Shown here piece by piece: positions 7,062 through 15,434 of a stretch of DNA of 64,000 bases. The DNA is from an uncultured Oleiphilaceae bacterium. Lineage in GTDB: Bacteria > Pseudomonadota > Gammaproteobacteria > Pseudomonadales > Oleiphilaceae. Location of the stretch: NCBI GenBank assembly GCA_913060665.1, contig CAJXUY010000008.1, positions 119,301 through 183,300 of the forward strand. The letters are read 5' to 3'. A program made the translations under genes and the position numbers. Every line of letters begins with the position of its first letter. Position 1 is the stretch's first letter. Below the pieces are notes generated by a model, which saw only the letters and a list, made by a program, of their open reading frames with translations, did not search any database and was not told the DNA's origin.

Positions 7062-9719
7062 ATGTCTGAGTTGAATCCATCGTTAAGAGACAATGTTCGC
7101 ATGCTGGGAGAGCTGCTGGGATTTAGTATTGAAGAGCACCTGGGGCAGGAGTTTCTCAATAAGATTGAGGCGATACGTGCGGCGGCTAAAGATGATCGTG
7201 GGCGGGTAGGTGAGTCGAGTCCTGCGTTGCTTAATATTCTGTCTGAAATGAAAGATTCTGAACTGGTTCCGGTGACGCGTGCCTTTAACCAGTTTTTGAA
7301 TCTTGCCAATATTGCTGAGCAGTACCACGGTATTCGTCGTCACCGTGAGGATGATTCAGTAGGTGATGTTGAGTCAATGTCTGAGCTTTTGACTCGGTTA
7401 AAAGCATCTGGCATTAGTGATGATGCAATATCTCAGCTCATCAGTGAGTTGACTGTGGAGTTTGTGCTGACGGCTCACCCCACCGAAGTGACTCGTCGTA
7501 CGTTGATTATGAAGTATGAATCTATTGCAGATTGTTTGGCTGCATTGGATCAAACAGATTTATCCGCTGATGAACGGGAGGAGATTGTTGAGCGGTTACG
7601 TATCTTGGTCGCTGAGGCCTGGCATACCGATGAAATACGGCATGAGCGCCCGACCTCTGTTGACGAGGCCAAATGGGGGTTTGCGGTTATCGAAAACAGT
7701 CTTTGGTATGCGGTGCCCAAGTTTTTAAGGGGGATGGATCAGGCATTAATGGAGCAGTGCGGTAAGGGACTTTCGACGGATGCGTGCCCTATTCGTATTG
7801 CCTCCTGGATGGGGGGGGATCGAGATGGCAACCCTAACGTGACGGCGTCTGTAACGCAAGAGGTGATGTTGTTAAGTCGCTGGATGGCGGCTGATCTATA
7901 TCTTCGTGATATTAATATTTTAAGGAATCAGTTGTCGATGTGGGATGCCAGTGAGGAGCTGCACCGGCAAGCGGGGTCTAATCGTGAACCCTATCGTGAA
8001 TTATTAGGGCGATTACGCAAGCAGTTAATGGCGACGCGGCAGTGGGCCGAGAAAGCGATTGAATGGTTGAAACAGGGGCGCTCCGATTTATTGGCGCCTG
8101 AGCCGCAGGTGTTATTAGAAAATAGCCGCTTGGTTGAACCGTTATTAATCTGTTACCGCTCATTAATTGAGAAAGGGCTTCATACGATTGCGAACGGGCA
8201 GTTACTAGACACTATTAGACGAGTGCATTGCTTTGGCTTGGAGTTAGTGAAGCTTGATATTCGACAAGATTCTGAACGCCATCGCAATGTCCTTAACGAA
8301 GTGACTCAGTATTTAGGTTTAGGTGCATTTTCAGCGTGGAGTGAAGACGAAAAAGTACAATTTTTGGTTAAAGAATTGCGGGGTAATCGGCCCTTAATAC
8401 CTCAGAAATGGCCTGCTTCAGATGAAGTGGATGAGGTGTTGTCGACGTGTCGCGTGATTGCCCAGCAACCTCCGGAGGCACTGGGTTCTTATGTGATCTC
8501 AATGGCGGGTTTACCCTCTGATGTATTGACGGTTATTTTGTTACTCAGGGAGTGTGGTATGACACACCCGATGCGAATTGTGCCGCTTTTTGAGACTCTG
8601 GATGATCTGACATATGCGCCTGAGTGTATTGATCGACTGTTATCGAATGACTGGTATAAGGCCTATACTCATGGGCACCAGGAAGTGATGATCGGGTACT
8701 CTGATTCTGCTAAAGATGCGGGTCAGATGATGGCTGCTTGGGCGCAGTATCAGGCACAGGAAAAACTCGTGGCTACGGCTGGTCAGCATGCTGTACGATT
8801 AACGCTTTTTCATGGTCGCGGCGGAACGGTTGGCCGAGGGGGTGGCCCTGCTAATCGTGCGATTCGTTCGCAGCCGCCTGGTTCAGTGAATGGCACTTTT
8901 AGAATTACTGAGCAAGGCGAGATGATTCGTTTTAAATTTGGTTTGCCGAAAGTGGCAGAGCAAAACCTGTCGGTCTATACCACGGCCGTTATCGAGGCAT
9001 CTCTGCTACCGCCTCCTCAGCCTAAGGGTGAATGGCGTGAAATGATGGGTTGGCTAACAGAACGGTCGCTGGCCTCTTATCGTCATATTGTTAGGGAACA
9101 CCCTGACTTTGTCAGCTACTTTAGGTCGGGCACGCCAGAGCAGGAACTAGGTAAGTTAGCGCTAGGGAGCCGACCGGCAAAACGCAAAGCGACAGGGGGG
9201 ATTGAAAGCTTGCGCGCAATACCCTGGATTTTTGCCTGGACACAAACACGCTTGATGTTACCGGCTTGGTTAGGTGGCGATGAAGCGATTAAAGCAGCGT
9301 TAGACGCGGGTAAAGCGCCAACCTTGCATGCGATGATTGAAGAGTGGCCGTTCTTTAAAACCCATATCGATATGCTTGAAATGGTGGTGGCTAAAGCAGA
9401 TACCCGTATTGCTCGCTATTACGATAACCGTTTAGTGACGGAAAACTTAAAGCCGCTGGGTAAGCTTTTACGGGAACGACTAAACGACACGGTATTATGG
9501 GTTAACGAGTTAAAGCAGCAAGAGTCGCTATTGCAGGATAACCCAGTATTTAAACACTCGATGATTGTTAGAAACCCTTATACAGACCCTTTGCATTATC
9601 TTCAGGCTGAACTGCTTAAGCGCGTTCGGTCAGAAGATGATGTGAGTCTGGCGACGGTTGAGCGAGCTTTAAAAGTCACTATGGCGGGGATTGCGGCCGG
9701 TATGAGAAATACAGGGTAG
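7062..9719 (+). CDS. ppc: Phosphoenolpyruvate carboxylase
   Basis: 885 aa from the ATG at 7062, chosen for the AGGGAGA site just before it; the ORF-track start 22 codons earlier lacks one. It carboxylates PEP to oxaloacetate to refill the TCA cycle. Visible signature blocks: VLTAHPTEVTRR with the catalytic histidine, ASWMGGDRDGNP, IGYSDSAKDAG, and FHGRGGTVGRGGGP, the glycine-rich loop that retains the intermediate. The C-terminus ends in MRNTG, matching the conserved -NTG terminus. Length is normal. Transcribed divergently from the small conserved gene. Confidence 0.98.
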   Translation: MSELNPSLRDNVRMLGELLGFSIEEHLGQEFLNKIEAIRAAAKDDRGRVGESSPALLNILSEMKDSELVPVTRAFNQFLNLANIAEQYHGIRRHREDDSVGDVESMSELLTRLKASGISDDAISQLISELTVEFVLTAHPTEVTRRTLIMKYESIADCLAALDQTDLSADEREEIVERLRILVAEAWHTDEIRHERPTSVDEAKWGFAVIENSLWYAVPKFLRGMDQALMEQCGKGLSTDACPIRIASWMGGDRDGNPNVTASVTQEVMLLSRWMAADLYLRDINILRNQLSMWDASEELHRQAGSNREPYRELLGRLRKQLMATRQWAEKAIEWLKQGRSDLLAPEPQVLLENSRLVEPLLICYRSLIEKGLHTIANGQLLDTIRRVHCFGLELVKLDIRQDSERHRNVLNEVTQYLGLGAFSAWSEDEKVQFLVKELRGNRPLIPQKWPASDEVDEVLSTCRVIAQQPPEALGSYVISMAGLPSDVLTVILLLRECGMTHPMRIVPLFETLDDLTYAPECIDRLLSNDWYKAYTHGHQEVMIGYSDSAKDAGQMMAAWAQYQAQEKLVATAGQHAVRLTLFHGRGGTVGRGGGPANRAIRSQPPGSVNGTFRITEQGEMIRFKFGLPKVAEQNLSVYTTAVIEASLLPPPQPKGEWREMMGWLTERSLASYRHIVREHPDFVSYFRSGTPEQELGKLALGSRPAKRKATGGIESLRAIPWIFAWTQTRLMLPAWLGGDEAIKAALDAGKAPTLHAMIEEWPFFKTHIDMLEMVVAKADTRIARYYDNRLVTENLKPLGKLLRERLNDTVLWVNELKQQESLLQDNPVFKHSMIVRNPYTDPLHYLQAELLKRVRSEDDVSLATVERALKVTMAGIAAGMRNTG

Positions 9720-9859
9720 AGGTGTATGCTAGGCTGTCTCTATTTTCATATCTTTACAAAACGTAAACTACGGCTACAGGCATTTGTGAACGGGTCGTCA
9801 TGTAGCTGCAGTCTCACAGGCTAAACTAGCGACATACTTTTAGTTAAGGTGGTGTTTTT

Positions 9860-11257
9860 GTGCCAATTGCAGTTAAGTTAAATCAGTATCTGGGTCGCCA
9901 GAATGTGTTTGTTCATGAAATCCCTCATGAGCGCACGGTATCACTGGGTTGTGCGATCAGTAAGGCTAATGTAACACCGGATGCCACGTTAAAGTCAGTG
10001 TTAATGATTGACGTTAAAGGCGCGGTAATGGCTGTTTTTCCGTTTCCTGCTGAATTAAACATTGATGCAGTTAATCAGGCGCTAGGGCGTAATCTACAAC
10101 TACTGACACCAGAGCAGTCAGATAAGCTGTTTACAGATTGTGAGACTGGTGCTCACCCGCCTATTGGTGGGGCTTATGGCATTCCGATGATTATTGATGA
10201 ATCGTTGCTGGAGCAAGACCTTTTCTATCTCCAGAGTGGCTGTAATGCGACTATGCTACAGATGGATGGTCGTGCTTTCAGGCTGGCTATTGCGGGTACA
10301 AGTAAAGGTCCTATTGCCGTTTGGAAAGAGGGTTCTGCGGGCACGTCATCGTTAAATAACGGCAATTTGTCTATTGATGATGTGGCTAAGAAATTAGAAA
10401 AACTATATCGCCTTCCACCGATGCCTGCTATTGCGGTTAAAATCCTTCATTTGGTGACTGATCCTGATTCTTCTGTCGGAGAGTTGGCAGAGGTTATTGA
10501 GTGTGACCCAAGCCTCGCTGCACAGATTATGCGTTATTCACGCTCTGCCTTGTTTAACTATCAGGGTGAGATCAGAAGCGTACAAGAGGCTGTTAATATT
10601 GTACTAGGCTTTGAGCGGGTTGCTCATATCGCGATGGGGGTTGCAGCCTCTAAAGCCTTTGATATTCCGAAAGAGGGACCTCTAGGCCTTGATGCATTTT
10701 GGAAACATACGCTTTATAGCGCCACCTTGTGCCAGCATTTAGCACAAAAATTGCCATCAGAGGCGGGGGTTGACCCAGGGTTAGCCTACCTTACCGGTTT
10801 ACTTCATAACTTTGGTTTACTTTTAGTAGGGCATTTGTTTCCGCCAGAGTTTTGTATGCTTAACAAGCTGCGAGAGGCGAATCTTGAGCTATCGATGGAC
10901 GCGATTGAAAAGCAAGTCTTTGGTATGGGGGGGGCGCAAGATTTAATAGCACTTGGACATGGCACCATTGGCGGTATTTTGCTAAGAATGTGGAACTTGC
11001 CAGAAGAAGTGGTGAAATCTGCCGCCATGCATCAAACTATCGGTTACCAAGGTGATTGCCAAAATTATGTGCAGTTGGTTCAGTTAGCGAATTGTCTGCT
11101 TAAATCGCATGGTATTGGTGATGAGCTAAATGAGCAGGACCCTGAACCACTAATAGAGGCGCTTGGCTTGACGGTTGATAAGACCCATGAAATTTCAGAG
11201 GCCGCAATGAGTCGTTGCAGTGACCTCGACGCAATGGCTGCAGAAATGGCAGCTTAA
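9860..11257 (+). CDS. YbaK/prolyl-tRNA deacylase-like domain fused to HDOD domain
   Basis: 465 aa starting at GTG 9860, with AAGGTGG upstream. Residues 1-155 match the YbaK/ProX editing fold: the catalytic lysine in TLKSVLM (K45) is kept, as are HPPIGGAYGIPMIID and LQSGCNATMLQMDGRAFRL. Residues 170-390 are an HDOD domain (LPPMPAIAVKILHLVTDPD, IIECDPSLAAQIMRYS, YLTGLLHNFGLLL). HDOD proteins are signalling scaffolds without the HD metal site. A tRNA-editing fold joined to a signalling module suggests sensing of an amino acid or aminoacyl-tRNA, which is inference. It lies between ppc and adk in its own transcription unit. Confidence 0.9.
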   Translation: MPIAVKLNQYLGRQNVFVHEIPHERTVSLGCAISKANVTPDATLKSVLMIDVKGAVMAVFPFPAELNIDAVNQALGRNLQLLTPEQSDKLFTDCETGAHPPIGGAYGIPMIIDESLLEQDLFYLQSGCNATMLQMDGRAFRLAIAGTSKGPIAVWKEGSAGTSSLNNGNLSIDDVAKKLEKLYRLPPMPAIAVKILHLVTDPDSSVGELAEVIECDPSLAAQIMRYSRSALFNYQGEIRSVQEAVNIVLGFERVAHIAMGVAASKAFDIPKEGPLGLDAFWKHTLYSATLCQHLAQKLPSEAGVDPGLAYLTGLLHNFGLLLVGHLFPPEFCMLNKLREANLELSMDAIEKQVFGMGGAQDLIALGHGTIGGILLRMWNLPEEVVKSAAMHQTIGYQGDCQNYVQLVQLANCLLKSHGIGDELNEQDPEPLIEALGLTVDKTHEISEAAMSRCSDLDAMAAEMAA

Positions 11258-11426
11258 GTGCTGGCCAGGTTTATCTCTATTTGGGACAGCAATAGCGGCC
11301 TTTCCTTGGATTATTCCGTGACATCATGAATTCTATTTTGTATGAGTCGCCTGGCAAGTCATCGTATTTTGTCGGGTTTATTGATTGGTATTTGGTTTAA
11401 TCAAAATTCCGCATTTCCCCTTACTG

Positions 11427-11456
11427 TTGCCTTTTCTTACTCCAACTTCGTATAAT
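11427..11456 (+). promoter_or_regulatory. Candidate sigma70 promoter for adk
   Basis: TTGCCT (11427-11432), 18-nt spacer, perfect TATAAT (11451-11456) followed by G. It is the best promoter-like match in the gap, about 340 nt before the adk start. Confidence 0.5.
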
Positions 11457-11523
11457 GTCCGGCTCGCTATAACAGGTGTTTTAAATAAGCTGCATATAAT
11501 GCCGAATGATTTAGCGTAAATTA

Positions 11524-11560
11524 TTGATAAATAATTGATAAATAGATTTCTTTGATAAAT
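11524..11560. repeat. Three TTGATAAAT direct repeats in the adk leader
   Basis: Copies at 11524-11532, 11535-11543 and 11552-11560. They fall downstream of the predicted promoter. Low complexity is possible because the region is AT-rich. Confidence 0.45.
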
Positions 11561-11794
11561 GTAAAGGCGTACGGCTGTAAATTAATAGATCGTGTAGGTT
11601 AAATTTAACCGATTAAACCGTTTATATCTTTCAATACAAGGTCGTATTGCGAGGGTTTAGTCTTTTTATCAAAATGGAATGATGTAGCGTTATTACACGG
11701 TTGGCTGTTAATTAGACGTAAGACTGTAAAGCTGAAAAGTATTTTTGATTTAACTTTTAAACTATTTTTATAAATTTATGGGAGCAATCCAGCA

Positions 11795-12451
11795 ATGCGA
11801 GTCATTTTATTAGGCGCACCAGGCGCAGGTAAAGGCACACAGGCGCAATTTATCTCAGAGAAGTATGATATTCCTCAAATCTCAACTGGTGATATGTTGC
11901 GAGCAGCGGTTAAAGCCGGTACTCCACTAGGCGTTAAAGTTAAAGAAGTGATGGCTTCAGGTGGTTTGGTGTCTGATGAGACGATCATTGCGTTGATTCA
12001 AGAGCGTATTAAAGATCAAGACTGTGCAAATGGTTTCTTGTTTGATGGCTTCCCTCGTACTATTCCACAAGCTGAAGCACTTAAAAACAACGGTATTAAA
12101 ATTGATTCTGTTGTTGAAATTAGTGTTGATGATGAAGAAATCATTGGTCGTTTAAGCGGTCGTCGTGTTCATGAAGCGAGCGGTCGTATTTACCATATTC
12201 AATACAATGCACCTAAAGTTGACGGTAAAGATGATGAAACTGGCGAGCCGTTGATTCAGCGTGAAGATGATTCTGAAGCAACTGTTCGTAAGCGTTTGGA
12301 TGTTTACCATGCGCAAACAGCGCCTCTCATTGAGTACTACCAGGGTTGGGCTAAAGACGACGCTGAGAATGCTCCCGGTTATGTTGCTGTTGCGGGTGTT
12401 GGAACGGTTGATGAGATCCGTGAAAAAGTATTTGTTGGTTTGGAAGGCTAA
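11795..12451 (+). CDS. adk: Adenylate kinase
   Basis: 218 aa; converts ATP + AMP to 2 ADP in the cytoplasm. P-loop GAPGAGKGT at 7-15, AMP-binding [21 protein letters not shown], and the long-form LID domain ([13 protein letters not shown] to [10 protein letters not shown]). The LID lacks the four-cysteine zinc site, as in other Gram-negatives. A GGGAG site precedes the ATG. Followed by two hairpins, the second a strong terminator, so it is probably monocistronic. Confidence 0.98.
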   Translation: MRVILLGAPGAGKGTQAQFISEKYDIPQISTGDMLRAAVKAGTPLGVKVKEVMASGGLVSDETIIALIQERIKDQDCANGFLFDGFPRTIPQAEALKNNGIKIDSVVEISVDDEEIIGRLSGRRVHEASGRIYHIQYNAPKVDGKDDETGEPLIQREDDSEATVRKRLDVYHAQTAPLIEYYQGWAKDDAENAPGYVAVAGVGTVDEIREKVFVGLEG

Positions 12452-12474
12452 TTTTCGCTAGCGATTCTAATACC

Positions 12475-12493
12475 AGAGGGCTAGAAGCCCTCT
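12475..12493 (+). terminator. Hairpin downstream of adk
   Basis: AGAGGGCT-aga-AGCCCTCT, perfect 8-bp arms, 24 nt after the adk stop. There is no T-run; it probably stabilises the mRNA end together with the terminator that follows. Confidence 0.5.
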
Positions 12494-12499
12494 AAAAGG

Positions 12500-12532
12500 G
12501 CTGTATCCGAATTCCGGTACAGCTTTTTTTTT
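12500..12532 (+). terminator. Rho-independent terminator of adk
   Basis: GCTGTA...TACAGC stem (extended by a G-T pair and a further C-G pair) directly followed by a run of nine T. It separates adk from tsaB. Confidence 0.85.
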
Positions 12533-12552
12533 GAATTTAAGAGAGTGTAATA

Positions 12553-13269
12553 ATGGCTTGTATACTGGCGCTTGATACGTCATCTGAAGGCTGCTCAGCG
12601 GCTCTCATTAAAGAAGGTAAGGTGACTAGCGTATACCAGGTGGTGCCACGAGACCATACGCGTAAAATCATCCCGATGATTCAGCAAGTGCTTAAAGAAA
12701 GCGGTACCGAGCCAGAACAACTTGACGCTATTGCATTTGGTCGGGGTCCGGGTTCATTTACTGGTTTGCGTATTGCGGCAGGTGTGACTCAGGGCTTAGC
12801 CTATGGGTTGGGTATCAAGGTTCTTCCTGTATCGACATTAGAGGCGATGGCGCTTGAGGCATTTGTGGTGTCTGGCCATCAGCAAGTGGCTACGGCCATT
12901 GATGCGCGTATGGATGAGGTCTATTGGGGAGCGTTTGAGGTTGTTGATGGCAACGTTGTCGCCGTTCAGCCTGAGTGTGTTTGTAAGCCTGAAGATGTGA
13001 TGCTAGCTGAAGGTGGCACTAGTGGTGCAGCGTTTTCAGGTGTTGGTAGTGGCTGGTCGTTTGTGCAGAGAATGCCTGAGTCGGTCCAGGGTCGAGTGTC
13101 GCTGGATGATCAAGCTCTAATGGCAAAAGCTGAATATATTGTCAGGATCGCAGACCGTAAGTATAGTGCTTCAAATGGTGCCTCAGAGGACATTGTTTCG
13201 GCTGAGCAAGCAATACCGGTTTATTTACGCGATACCGTTACGTGGAAGAAATTGCCAGGACGGGAGTAA
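12553..13269 (+). CDS. tsaB: tRNA threonylcarbamoyladenosine biosynthesis protein TsaB
   Basis: 238 aa. TsaB is the inactive ASKHA partner that scaffolds TsaD and TsaE in making the universal t6A37 modification of ANN-decoding tRNAs. Visible: ILALDTSSEGCSAAL at the N-terminus, FGRGPGSFTGLRIAAG, and STLEAMALEA. Length is normal. The gene follows the adk terminator and precedes uppP by 73 bp, with a palindrome between them. Ribosome site GAGAG upstream of the ATG. Confidence 0.96.
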   Translation: MACILALDTSSEGCSAALIKEGKVTSVYQVVPRDHTRKIIPMIQQVLKESGTEPEQLDAIAFGRGPGSFTGLRIAAGVTQGLAYGLGIKVLPVSTLEAMALEAFVVSGHQQVATAIDARMDEVYWGAFEVVDGNVVAVQPECVCKPEDVMLAEGGTSGAAFSGVGSGWSFVQRMPESVQGRVSLDDQALMAKAEYIVRIADRKYSASNGASEDIVSAEQAIPVYLRDTVTWKKLPGRE

Positions 13270-13276
13270 ATTACTG

Positions 13277-13305
13277 TCATCCCCCCTATGTCTGCGCGGG
13301 GATGA
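13277..13305. repeat. Intergenic palindrome TCATCCCC/GGGGATGA
   Basis: TCATCCCC and GGGGATGA, perfect 8-bp arms 13 nt apart, between tsaB and uppP. No T-run follows. It resembles the dispersed GTCATCCCCG... palindromes common in proteobacterial intergenic regions. Confidence 0.6.
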
Positions 13306-13342
13306 TAAACGCTCTACACTTTGAAAGACTTAAGGAACAAAA

Positions 13343-14143
13343 ATGGATTGGTTTCAAACCTTGGCGCTTGCGCTTATTCAGGGGTTAACTGAGTTCTTAC
13401 CCGTATCGAGCTCTGCGCATTTAATTCTGCCCTCTCAGGTGCTTGGGTGGGCTGATCAAGGGCTGGCTTTTGATGTGGCGGTTCATGTGGGCACATTGCT
13501 CGCGGTGGTACTGTATTTTAGACGAGACGTGGTTAGCCTTACGTTGTCGTGGATTGATAGTGCCTTAAAGCGCAAGCATACTGATGAGAGTCGTTTAGCG
13601 TGGTTAATTATTTTAGCGACTATCCCTGCGGGGGTTGCGGGTCTATTACTGGATGATTACATTGAGGCTAACTTGCGTTCAGCGGTGGTTATAGCGACCA
13701 CCACGGTGTTGTTTGGGGTGGTGTTGTGGTGGTCTGATTTTAACGGTAGTCGCACGCGTTCGTTAACATCGATAAATTGGAAGGACGCCTTGATAATTGG
13801 CTTTTCTCAAGCGCTGGCGCTAATACCAGGTACATCTCGTTCAGGTATTACCATGACCGCTGCACTGTTGATTGGTTTTAGCCGTGATGCTGCTGCTCGA
13901 TACTCGTTTTTGCTTTCGATTCCGCTGATTGCTGCAGCGGGTTTGTTGAAGGGCGTTGAGCTAGTCCAAACCGGAACTGATGCTCAATGGACCATGATAG
14001 GGGTGGGTACGCTTGCGGCATTTTTGAGTGCTTATGCGTGTATTCATCTTTTCTTGAGCTTTCTTGAGCGGATAGGTTTTACACCTTTTGTCATTTATCG
14101 TCTTTTACTAGGCGCGGTTTTAGGGTTATATTTACTAATGTGA
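13343..14143 (+). CDS. uppP: Undecaprenyl-diphosphatase UppP/BacA
   Basis: 266 aa, integral inner-membrane protein with about eight TM segments. It dephosphorylates undecaprenyl pyrophosphate to recycle the lipid carrier for peptidoglycan and other polymers, and gives bacitracin tolerance. Both active-site regions are present: QGLTEFLPVSSSAHLILP near the N-terminus and PGTSRSGITMTAALLIG. TAAGGA lies 8 nt before the ATG. Length is normal. Confidence 0.97.
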   Translation: MDWFQTLALALIQGLTEFLPVSSSAHLILPSQVLGWADQGLAFDVAVHVGTLLAVVLYFRRDVVSLTLSWIDSALKRKHTDESRLAWLIILATIPAGVAGLLLDDYIEANLRSAVVIATTTVLFGVVLWWSDFNGSRTRSLTSINWKDALIIGFSQALALIPGTSRSGITMTAALLIGFSRDAAARYSFLLSIPLIAAAGLLKGVELVQTGTDAQWTMIGVGTLAAFLSAYACIHLFLSFLERIGFTPFVIYRLLLGAVLGLYLLM

Positions 14144-14206
14144 CGCTGAACATTGAGTGCTCGATAGTAATATAGAAAAACGTATTAGATAGAACGGCAG
14201 GCTTGG

Positions 14207-14539
14207 GTGGAAATAAATAACGCGATTGTTCCTGTAAATATCAGTCGCCCTCAGGCCGAGGGGGCTAATACCCGTGTGCCAAAAAGTAATGAAGTTGTAG
14301 GCGATGCCTCTAGAGAGCGCCGTACAGACCGAGCTAATAGTGAAACTATTGACCCTGCGGAGTTACAGCGCAGGGTTGAGCAGAAACAGGCCTCTCAGGC
14401 CATTGATGTAAGTCGCGCTCAACCCCCTGAGTCTTTTTCACTAAACACTCAGCAAGCCCTTAATACCTACCAGCAAACCGAAATTGCGGCACAGGAATAT
14501 GAGGGTGGGGTGTTAGTTGGTATCGACTTGTTTGCTTAG
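14207..14539 (+). CDS. Small hypothetical protein upstream of rsmJ
   Basis: 110 aa, starting with GTG at 14207 (weak AGG upstream). Hydrophilic and apparently disordered in the middle (RERRTDRANSETIDPAELQRRVEQKQ), with a conserved-looking tail (LNTQQALNTYQQTE, then GVLVGIDLFA). The tail resembles small uncharacterised proteins ending in GIDVYV-type motifs found in pseudomonads. No signal peptide or TM. Fifteen nt separate it from rsmJ, so the two are probably co-transcribed. Function unknown. Confidence 0.7.
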   Translation: MEINNAIVPVNISRPQAEGANTRVPKSNEVVGDASRERRTDRANSETIDPAELQRRVEQKQASQAIDVSRAQPPESFSLNTQQALNTYQQTEIAAQEYEGGVLVGIDLFA

Positions 14540-14553
14540 ATGAATGTCTTTAA

Positions 14554-15378
14554 ATGAATCCAATTGATATTAAAGCGTCACTTGCTGTGACTGTTAGCAC
14601 GAGCGGTGATGAGGTTGCCGCTACCGGTTTTGCGCAACGCTTGGGGCTAGAAATGCTGAGTGATGTAACCCCGACAAAAGAGCGTCGGTTCCCCTTTTTG
14701 ATGATCTACGGTCAAGATGGTCCTTCATTGGTAGAGACCGGAAAAGGGGCTCCGGGGCCTGTTAATGCAGATTTTGTTTCAGGTAAGGTAGATCACCGGC
14801 GTAAGTTTGGTGGCGGTAAAGGGCAGCTTATTGCTAAGGCCGTGGGTCTAAAGTCCGGCATTACACCCCATGTATTAGATGCCACTGCGGGGCTTGGCCG
14901 AGATGCGTTTGTGTTAGCCAGTTTGGGCTGTCAGGTAACGTTATTAGAGCGCTCACCTATTGTTGCCGAGTTGTTGTCTACTGGGCTTGAACAGGCTCGT
15001 TTATCGTATGATGTGGCACCGATTATTTCACTGATGACAATGATTAATGAAGATAGCATTGAATGGCTATCGGTTCAGAATGAGCCTGTGGCGGATGTTG
15101 TTTATCTCGACCCTATGTTTCCTGATCGGGATAAATCATCGTTAGTTAAAAAAGAGATGCGGTTGTTTAAACCTCTGGTGGGGGGAGACCTTGATGCAGA
15201 AGCGTTGCTTTCTGCAGCCTTAGAAAAGGCTCGGTATCGTGTCGTCGTGAAACGTCCTCGCAAAGCGCCTGCAATTGAGGGTGTTAAGCCAACGTTAAAG
15301 CTTGAAGGAAAAAGTAGCCGTTATGATATTTATACTTTGAAGTCGATGGAGGGCTTAAGAGGGTCGTCGTTAGGCTGA
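14554..15378 (+). CDS. rsmJ: 16S rRNA (guanine-1516-N2)-methyltransferase RsmJ
   Basis: 274 aa, DUF548 family, which methylates G1516 of 16S rRNA using SAM. Motif I is [18 protein letters not shown], motif [10 protein letters not shown], and the catalytic-region motif [13 protein letters not shown] is clear, followed by VVKRPRKAP. The N-terminal region with FLMIYGQDG and [19 protein letters not shown] is also typical. Convergent with plsB. Confidence 0.95.
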   Translation: MNPIDIKASLAVTVSTSGDEVAATGFAQRLGLEMLSDVTPTKERRFPFLMIYGQDGPSLVETGKGAPGPVNADFVSGKVDHRRKFGGGKGQLIAKAVGLKSGITPHVLDATAGLGRDAFVLASLGCQVTLLERSPIVAELLSTGLEQARLSYDVAPIISLMTMINEDSIEWLSVQNEPVADVVYLDPMFPDRDKSSLVKKEMRLFKPLVGGDLDAEALLSAALEKARYRVVVKRPRKAPAIEGVKPTLKLEGKSSRYDIYTLKSMEGLRGSSLG

Positions 15379-15394
15379 CCTATCGTATTTAAGC

Positions 15395-15421
15395 CCCTGT
15401 AGCCTCGAAGCGGAATCAGGG
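15395..15421. repeat. Decayed REP-like element between rsmJ and plsB
   Basis: CCCTG and CAGGG close a hairpin containing AGCGGAAT, leading into GTTTTT. It is a shortened version of the element at 35317-35349 (GTAGCC...GAAGCGGAATCAGGG shared, with an internal gap). It may also act as a terminator between the convergent genes. Confidence 0.6.
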
Positions 15422-15434
15422 TTTTTGGCAAGCT

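Larger units (their letters stand above)
11258..11794. other. Long noncoding region upstream of adk
   Basis: 537 nt without a credible ORF. It contains a sigma70-like promoter near 11427-11456, which would give adk a leader of about 330 nt, and three TTGATAAAT repeats inside that leader. No known riboswitch is recognised. Confidence 0.65.
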
